This document shows, piece by piece, positions 20,731 to 25,304 of a DNA stretch of 25,304 bases. Each line of letters opens with the position of its first letter. Positions within the stretch are counted from its first letter, which is position 1. The notes beneath the pieces are model-generated. The model did no database searches. It saw nothing but the letters and a program-made list of their open reading frames with translations, and was not told the origin of the DNA. Source of the stretch: a virus; IMG/VR virus record IMGVR_UViG_3300010883_014317, positions 1-25,304 of that record. The stretch is one strand, 5' to 3'. Position numbers and translations under genes: made by a program.

Positions 20731-22070
20731 ACAACCTCCTGTGGTTCGGTGAACTGAGCATAGTCACTGCGAAACTCCAACTCTACTTCTCCGATCTCAC
20801 CGTTCCTATGCTTGTCTATGAAAAGGAATGCCTTCCCCTCTAAGTCTCCGTGCTCCTCATCGTAAGTGGTCCCGTAATACTCGGGCCTGTGTATGAATCC
20901 TACGATGTCTGCCGCCTGTTCTATGGCCCCAGACTCCCGTAGATCTGAAAGTCTGGGTCTGTTGCCTACTCGCCTGTCTGTCTCTCTCGACAACTGAGCA
21001 AGAGCAACAACGCACACATTCAGATCCTTTCCGATGCCCTTCAACCCCTCTGCTACACGCGCAACTTCTTGCTCCCTTGTTTGAGCCTTGCCCTCATACG
21101 TCACAAGCTGTAAGTAGTCTATAAATATAACCTTCACTCCATACTCCTGTATGTATCTGCGAGTTCGGAATCGTATTTGCTCAATTGAAATCCCTGCTTG
21201 GTCATCTATGAAGAGTGGGCAATCTCCTTTCATCGCTCCTATCACTTTTTGAACTCGCCCCGATTGTTTGAGCGTAAGCTCTTCGGCCATAAATAGTTTA
21301 TACGGTGAGATCTTCGCCTCCGCGCCTATCAGTCTTGTTTGAACTCTCGACTTTGACATTTCAAGCGAGAAGAACAACGCAGGTACCCTATCTACAAACA
21401 CCGTATTCCGAACGAATCCTATAGCAAGAGCCGTCTTCCCCATAGAGGCCCTCCCTGCGTATATGTGCGTGTCTCCCGGTATAAATCCACCTACAAGGGC
21501 ATTGAGTTCAGATATTCCCGTAGATGCTCCGACTTTTGTTCCCCACTCTGCAACAGTATCGTCTAAGCCTACCCCTACATGCGTGTTTGTATCCCCGCCC
21601 AACTGTGCGGTTAGGCCAAGCATAACTTGGGAGTGCTGATCCATTAAAGATGAGGTGGTCTCCAATGAATCATTTGCGCTGTTTAATTGCTCAAACGCAG
21701 ATCTTATATAGGATCGTCTAAGCCAGTACTCCCTGACTATTTTACAGTGCGACTCTATAGTAGTGGGTGATGTCCAGTGCTTGGCTGTCAAATCGGCCAA
21801 GTAAAGTATTCCCCCCACTTTATCTAGCGTCTTTTGTGCTCTCAAGACTTCCGCTAACATCACCTGATCCACGGCCCCCTCTCTGTTGTATATCTTGAGC
21901 AGAGCCGCCCATACAGTGCCATTCTTAGTTTCGTAGAAAAACTCTTTGCGTATAAGGTTTGACGCGAGGGATATTGTCTTATTGTCAGACATGCACACGG
22001 CCAGTATACATTTCTCTGACTCAACCGCTTGCTTCTCATGTGTCTTCATTAAATCCGTGGCGGCATTCAT
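20727..22070 (-). CDS. dnaB: Replicative DNA helicase, DnaB family
   Basis: This is a 447-aa protein with the two-domain DnaB layout. The N-terminal helical domain (about 10-130) and a linker precede the RecA-like domain. Walker A GRASMGKT is at 206-213, FFSLEMSKSRVQTRLIGA at about 233-250 is the next conserved block, and Walker B IFIDYLQL is at 315-322. VVALAQLSRETDRR followed by PRLSDLRESGAIEQAAD carries the DnaB H4 region. It unwinds DNA 5'-3' at the fork and recruits primase. The length is close to bacterial DnaB (about 470). ATG 22070 has AAGGAG 6 nt upstream. No separate loader gene is seen in the window; none of the small neighbours shows an AAA+ motif. Confidence 0.95.
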   Translation of the reverse strand: MNAATDLMKTHEKQAVESEKCILAVCMSDNKTISLASNLIRKEFFYETKNGTVWAALLKIYNREGAVDQVMLAEVLRAQKTLDKVGGILYLADLTAKHWTSPTTIESHCKIVREYWLRRSYIRSAFEQLNSANDSLETTSSLMDQHSQVMLGLTAQLGGDTNTHVGVGLDDTVAEWGTKVGASTGISELNALVGGFIPGDTHIYAGRASMGKTALAIGFVRNTVFVDRVPALFFSLEMSKSRVQTRLIGAEAKISPYKLFMAEELTLKQSGRVQKVIGAMKGDCPLFIDDQAGISIEQIRFRTRRYIQEYGVKVIFIDYLQLVTYEGKAQTREQEVARVAEGLKGIGKDLNVCVVALAQLSRETDRRVGNRPRLSDLRESGAIEQAADIVGFIHRPEYYGTTYDEEHGDLEGKAFLFIDKHRNGEIGEVELEFRSDYAQFTEPQEVV

Positions 22071-22099
22071 AGCATTCTCCTTGTGTGGTGTAGCATTTA

Positions 22100-22387
22100 T
22101 TACTCCCCTTTTAATTCTATGACAAAGCGGGACGGCTCATAATCTCCCTCTGAATCATATTCAGCGTAGACGGGGAATCCCCCATCCATAGTAGTATTCA
22201 CTAAAACCTTCCTTTGATAAACAGTCCCGTAGTCTCCTTTCTCGGCGGCACTGACGATACTCTGTAGGTGTATTGGCAGACTTATAGCATCGAGTACAAA
22301 CTGAGGATCACTAATGCAAATTGTACCCGTTCCGACAGGCACGACTCCGATCAACTTACGATCACCGTCTTTCGTAGACTGATACAC
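22100..22387 (-). CDS. Hypothetical protein, beta-rich
   Basis: This is a 95-aa protein starting at GTG 22387 with AAGGA 8 nt upstream. The N-terminal half IGVVPVGTGTICISDPQFVL (13-32) has the 'G.v.V.tG...i.DP' look of small phage and bacterial proteins with a beta-sandwich. The C-terminus is acidic (YAEYDSEGDYEPSRFVIEL). It has no membrane or zinc motif. It lies 3 nt after the ParB-like gene and 29 nt before DnaB. The function is unknown. Confidence 0.65.
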   Translation of the reverse strand: MYQSTKDGDRKLIGVVPVGTGTICISDPQFVLDAISLPIHLQSIVSAAEKGDYGTVYQRKVLVNTTMDGGFPVYAEYDSEGDYEPSRFVIELKGE

Positions 22388-22390
22388 GGC

Positions 22391-23803
22391 TTAATCCTTC
22401 ACTAACTTTTGCGGCATGAACTTCTTCCCTAACGCGATAGACTTCTCAGGGTGCTTGGGGCAGATATATGTCATATACTTCCTATTATTCCTACTCACCT
22501 GTCCCTTAGTCAATCCCTTTCCGCATTCCGGGCACTTAGGGACGGGTCGAAGAGGCTTGTATGCAGGGTGCCTACGATAGCTGTCCCATATACTCTCCCA
22601 TTTCTTGCACGACTTCGACTTCACAGGATCGCGTAATCCCTTGGGGCTTGCGAGTGGTATCCCCTCGTCAACCCAACACATTTTGGCCCCTACAATAATC
22701 TCCTCGACTACCTCCCACTCTTGCCCATCTATACGCACTATATCATGTAATGCTTTTGCGTAAGATACCACATCTCCATTTTTAGCGGTTGGTGGAAAGC
22801 CTATAGTGTCTTCCCAAAGCTTTACTAATTTGTGCGCCTCAGATGGGATGTCTTTGGCGTTTTTGGGTGTCTGTGATCCCCGTCCAGTTCCTTTCATAGT
22901 TCCCGTCCGTATCCACTCTCTCGCTCCGTTTAACGTCTTAACGGTGCCTTGTCGAAGCTCGGATGGTATACTGCCTAGTTCGTCTATCCCATCTGATGCC
23001 GAAGCTTTGACTTGCCCCAGAGATTCCCCGAAGATGCCTTTCACATCCTCAACCTCTTTTATCACAGTGTAAAGCAAGTTCAAAGCTCTGTATACTTTCC
23101 CCTTAACATCAAAGGGCATATCGGCCAGAGGTGATTTTCCTTCCGCATCTACTTTTTCATCCGATGAAAGAGATACGGGAGTCTCGTCTTCACTAAGGGG
23201 TTCATCGTCTGCGGCTGTCCAAGACTTTTTCTCAGGCTCTGTAGCGGGGGATTCCGGTTCCTTCTCTTTCTCTTTTGCCTGTTCCTTCTGATGCCCGCCA
23301 ATCCCCGATGTATCCATCTCTTGCTCTTTGCCGCCCTTCGTAATCACCTTCGTAGTAGTTCGACTGCCCCCATCGTCCTCTATGCAAGTACGAACTAAAT
23401 ACTCTGATGTTCCAGACATCTCTGCTAACCGTCTATTCGACAACTTCTTCCACTCAGCATCTTTGAGTAGTCGCTCAACTACTTTTCTTTTGTCCGCATT
23501 ACTAAAGCGCAATCCGTGGTAAGCGTTGGCCTTTATGGCCTCAAGGATAGCGTCTCGCTTTGTCCCTTTGCGGACAATTGCTTCTATTGTCGCTCTTCGC
23601 AGGTCTTTATTGGCTCTGTGGCGATGAAATCCATCTGACAGCCACTTCTTCTTTCCATCGTCTATCACAACCACCGGAGGAAACGTATCCCCTGCCTTGA
23701 TCCTCTCCGTATAATCCTTCACTACATGCTGATTTAGTGAGATTCTCGGCTGAATATCATTGTCCACGGTGATGTCTGATAGCTTGATGTTCTTAGTTGC
23801 CAT
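22391..23803 (-). CDS. ParB-like nuclease-domain protein with C-terminal zinc ribbon
   Basis: This is a 470-aa protein. Residues 5-90 form a ParB/Srx-like domain. FPPVVVIDDG, WLSDGFHRHRAN (54-65, the 'DGxHRxxA' motif) and AYHGLRFSNADKRKVVERLL (94-113) run into a helix-turn-helix (RRLAEMSGTSEYLVRTCI, 124-141). A long acidic, low-complexity linker (about 155-225) separates it from a helical middle. At the end, CPECGKGLTKGQ and YICPKHPEK (about 425-460) form a zinc ribbon. ParB family proteins bind centromere-like sites or, in phages, act as DNA-modification or transcription factors. No parA gene or parS-like site was found, so partition is not shown. It is much longer than typical ParB. Confidence 0.82.
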   Translation of the reverse strand: MATKNIKLSDITVDNDIQPRISLNQHVVKDYTERIKAGDTFPPVVVIDDGKKKWLSDGFHRHRANKDLRRATIEAIVRKGTKRDAILEAIKANAYHGLRFSNADKRKVVERLLKDAEWKKLSNRRLAEMSGTSEYLVRTCIEDDGGSRTTTKVITKGGKEQEMDTSGIGGHQKEQAKEKEKEPESPATEPEKKSWTAADDEPLSEDETPVSLSSDEKVDAEGKSPLADMPFDVKGKVYRALNLLYTVIKEVEDVKGIFGESLGQVKASASDGIDELGSIPSELRQGTVKTLNGAREWIRTGTMKGTGRGSQTPKNAKDIPSEAHKLVKLWEDTIGFPPTAKNGDVVSYAKALHDIVRIDGQEWEVVEEIIVGAKMCWVDEGIPLASPKGLRDPVKSKSCKKWESIWDSYRRHPAYKPLRPVPKCPECGKGLTKGQVSRNNRKYMTYICPKHPEKSIALGKKFMPQKLVKD

Positions 23804-23816
23804 TGTTGAGGCTCCG

Positions 23817-25304
23817 TTAGTTTAGGTTGGCGGCTTCTATGAGTGCTTGCTTTCTAATCAGTACACTTGCAAGTCTTTCATCCAAGGGATGCTCTGCGAT
23901 TAGCCTTGTTATCACAACTCCCCTCGTTTGACCGATCCGACACAAGCGATCTTCGGCTTGCAAGTTCATGGCGGGGGTCCAATCCATATCTATAAATACG
24001 GCTTGGTGGGCGCGGGTCAGTGTTATTCCCACGCCCCCTGCGGCAATAGTACAGGCAAGGCCGCTTAGCTTGCCCTCTTGGAATGTTCTAACTATGTCTG
24101 CCCTGTCTTCGGTTTTGGTTGCTCCTGTAATAATAGCCCATCCATTTCTTTGGCTTATGATGTTTATCGGGTCGAGGTGTGCTGAAAACACAACAACAGG
24201 CTCCCCTGCTTCTTCATACATGTCGAGCAGTGACATGGCGTAGGGTGTTTTTGCTGTGGCGAGTTCGCGCCGCGCCTCTGAGATTTCTTCAAATAAAGTT
24301 CTTCGCGTCCCCGTCTTAATAGCCTCAGACACAGCGTCCTCTAAATCTACCCCTGCCAAGTCTGCTTCTATTAGTACAGAATCGCACAAGCCATACGTTG
24401 CTTTGTTGATTTTCACTCTCACTTTTCGATACATCTTAGTTGGAAGATCTGGCAACACCTCCTTTCTCGTCCTCCGTATGGCGACTCTTCGTATTCGACT
24501 TGGGACACTCGGATCTGGGTCTCCAAACTTCCAAGCATTCCACTCATCCTTCCTCGCTTTGAAAAGCTTTTTGAAGGTGTTCCATCCATCAAAAGCATCC
24601 TTCTCCAAGCTTGCCGCATTGAGGACGTTCCACATCTCAAGGGGGTTATTCATCATGGGCGTTCCGCTAACAAGCCAGACGTTGCCATTGGCCTTTATGG
24701 TGTTCTTGGAGAGGTTGCGGAAATACTTAGTGCGCCTCGCGGCAGAGTTTTTCAAGTAATGGCACTCGTCTGCAATGAGGTGCAGTGGGAACGATACATC
24801 ACTAAGCTCATCGCTCTTTAGTATCTCGTAGTTAATGATCACTACCTCTCCGCAATCGGGAAAACGAAACGAGTTCCTTCCCGACAGTATTACTGGCGAT
24901 AGATCAGATCGCCATCTCTGACATTCATCATACCACACAGACTTTATAGATGCAGGGCATACAACAATAGATCTGCATACATCCGATGGAGGCAACGCCA
25001 TTAGGACAAGGGGTGTCTTCCCTGTCCCCATCTCTGAGGCCAGTAATCCACGGTTCCTGCAAGCAAGCCATACAGCATCCTCCTTTTGATAGGGGAAGAG
25101 TGATGATTTTTGGATAGAGGTTATTCTATCCATGTCTATATTGTTGATCCCGAAATACGCAATCTTTACGTAACTTGATACATCTACTAAGAGATTGGCA
25201 TATCGCAGAGATCGCACAAAGTCCAACGCAACCTCAATTGGGAGCATGTCTTGCTCAATCTCGGCATCCCATTGTGTGCCGTGCTCTGTGCAAATACTTC
25301 TGTA
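23817..25304 (-). CDS. SNF2-family DEAD/DEAH-like helicase (partial, N-terminus outside window)
   Basis: The frame continues in phase from the first internal ATG (25247) back to the window edge without a stop, so the true start is upstream of base 25304. At least 19 further residues are present. Motif I is SEMGTGKTP (Walker A), motif II DECHYLKN (DExH variant), motif III VSGTPMMNN, and a C-terminal helicase domain has IAAGGVGITLTRAHQAVFID then EDRLCRIGQTRGVVITRLI (motifs V and VI). This is the SNF2/HepA-type Superfamily 2 ATPase common in phages. It could translocate on DNA during replication or clear bound proteins, or anneal strands. It is the first gene in transcription order of this window. 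Confidence 0.92.
   Translation of the reverse strand, partial: YRSICTEHGTQWDAEIEQDMLPIEVALDFVRSLRYANLLVDVSSYVKIAYFGINNIDMDRITSIQKSSLFPYQKEDAVWLACRNRGLLASEMGTGKTPLVLMALPPSDVCRSIVVCPASIKSVWYDECQRWRSDLSPVILSGRNSFRFPDCGEVVIINYEILKSDELSDVSFPLHLIADECHYLKNSAARRTKYFRNLSKNTIKANGNVWLVSGTPMMNNPLEMWNVLNAASLEKDAFDGWNTFKKLFKARKDEWNAWKFGDPDPSVPSRIRRVAIRRTRKEVLPDLPTKMYRKVRVKINKATYGLCDSVLIEADLAGVDLEDAVSEAIKTGTRRTLFEEISEARRELATAKTPYAMSLLDMYEEAGEPVVVFSAHLDPINIISQRNGWAIITGATKTEDRADIVRTFQEGKLSGLACTIAAGGVGITLTRAHQAVFIDMDWTPAMNLQAEDRLCRIGQTRGVVITRLIAEHPLDERLASVLIRKQALIEAANLN

Noticed and set aside
24256-24759. 167-aa plus-strand open frame opposite the SNF2-like gene
   Set aside because: It is antisense to conserved helicase motifs and shows Ser-rich, domain-free sequence typical of a shadow frame; no ribosome-binding site.
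1-25304. tRNA genes, insertion sequences or attachment sites
   Set aside because: No cloverleaf, transposase motif or direct-repeat attachment pair was noticed by eye; a covariance-model scan would be needed to exclude tRNAs fully.

Overview
The window is a piece of a tailed-phage (Caudoviricetes) genome or prophage. It carries tail morphogenesis genes, a DnaB-type helicase, a SNF2-type helicase, a ParB-like protein, a holin and an amidase endolysin, all packed with overlaps of 1-16 nt and almost no intergenic DNA. All genes but one (the endolysin) lie on the minus strand, so transcription runs from high to low coordinates. No integrase, terminase, portal, capsid or polymerase gene is inside the window. 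The host cannot be named from this sequence; a T7-type amidase and a 3TM holin are compatible with a Gram-negative host, but that is inference.

Layout in transcription order. (a) 25304-19008, replication and nucleic-acid module: SNF2-like helicase (5' end outside the window), ParB-like protein with a C-terminal zinc ribbon, a 95-aa unknown, replicative helicase DnaB, a small CXXC protein, an HNH-like protein and two small unknowns. (b) 19015-18190, a control and lysis hub: the plus-strand amidase faces a 54-aa ribbon-helix-helix-like protein. Their 52-bp divergent spacer carries an inverted repeat and tandem AATGGAA repeats that exactly fill the spacer of a predicted promoter. Two strong tandem hairpins follow. 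(c) 18086-17781, a small membrane-anchored protein ending in a rho-independent terminator. (d) 17741-4228, a 13.5-kb co-directional cassette that looks like a glycan biosynthesis and modification system. It starts with a staphylococcal-nuclease-like protein and contains six glycosyltransferase-like proteins (two of them clear paralogues of each other), two methyltransferases, an APH/choline-kinase-like kinase, a sugar/alcohol-phosphate nucleotidyltransferase, a GDPD-like phosphodiesterase, a B12-type radical SAM enzyme and a SPASM-type radical SAM enzyme. It also contains a DUF4254-like protein, a 3TM holin, and small proteins including a 38-aa single-span membrane peptide. The cassette ends at a perfect 15-bp terminator hairpin. 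(e) 4083-1, structural module: small lysine-rich protein, head-tail connector candidate, virion-morphogenesis (tail completion) protein, tail terminator candidate, small protein, tail tube, a Trp-rich membrane protein and the N-terminus of a tail assembly chaperone candidate.

The most unusual part is (d). A self-contained, terminator-bounded glycan operon sits between the lysis/control region and the structural genes, and the holin is buried inside it while the endolysin lies 6 kb away on the other strand. The kinase, nucleotidyltransferase and GDPD-like enzyme together recall phosphocholine/phospho-alcohol decoration pathways (LicA/LicC type). The two radical SAM enzymes and two methyltransferases would supply extra chemistry. 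The likely role is decoration of the virion or alteration of the host envelope during infection. This is inference from family composition; the final product cannot be read from the sequence.
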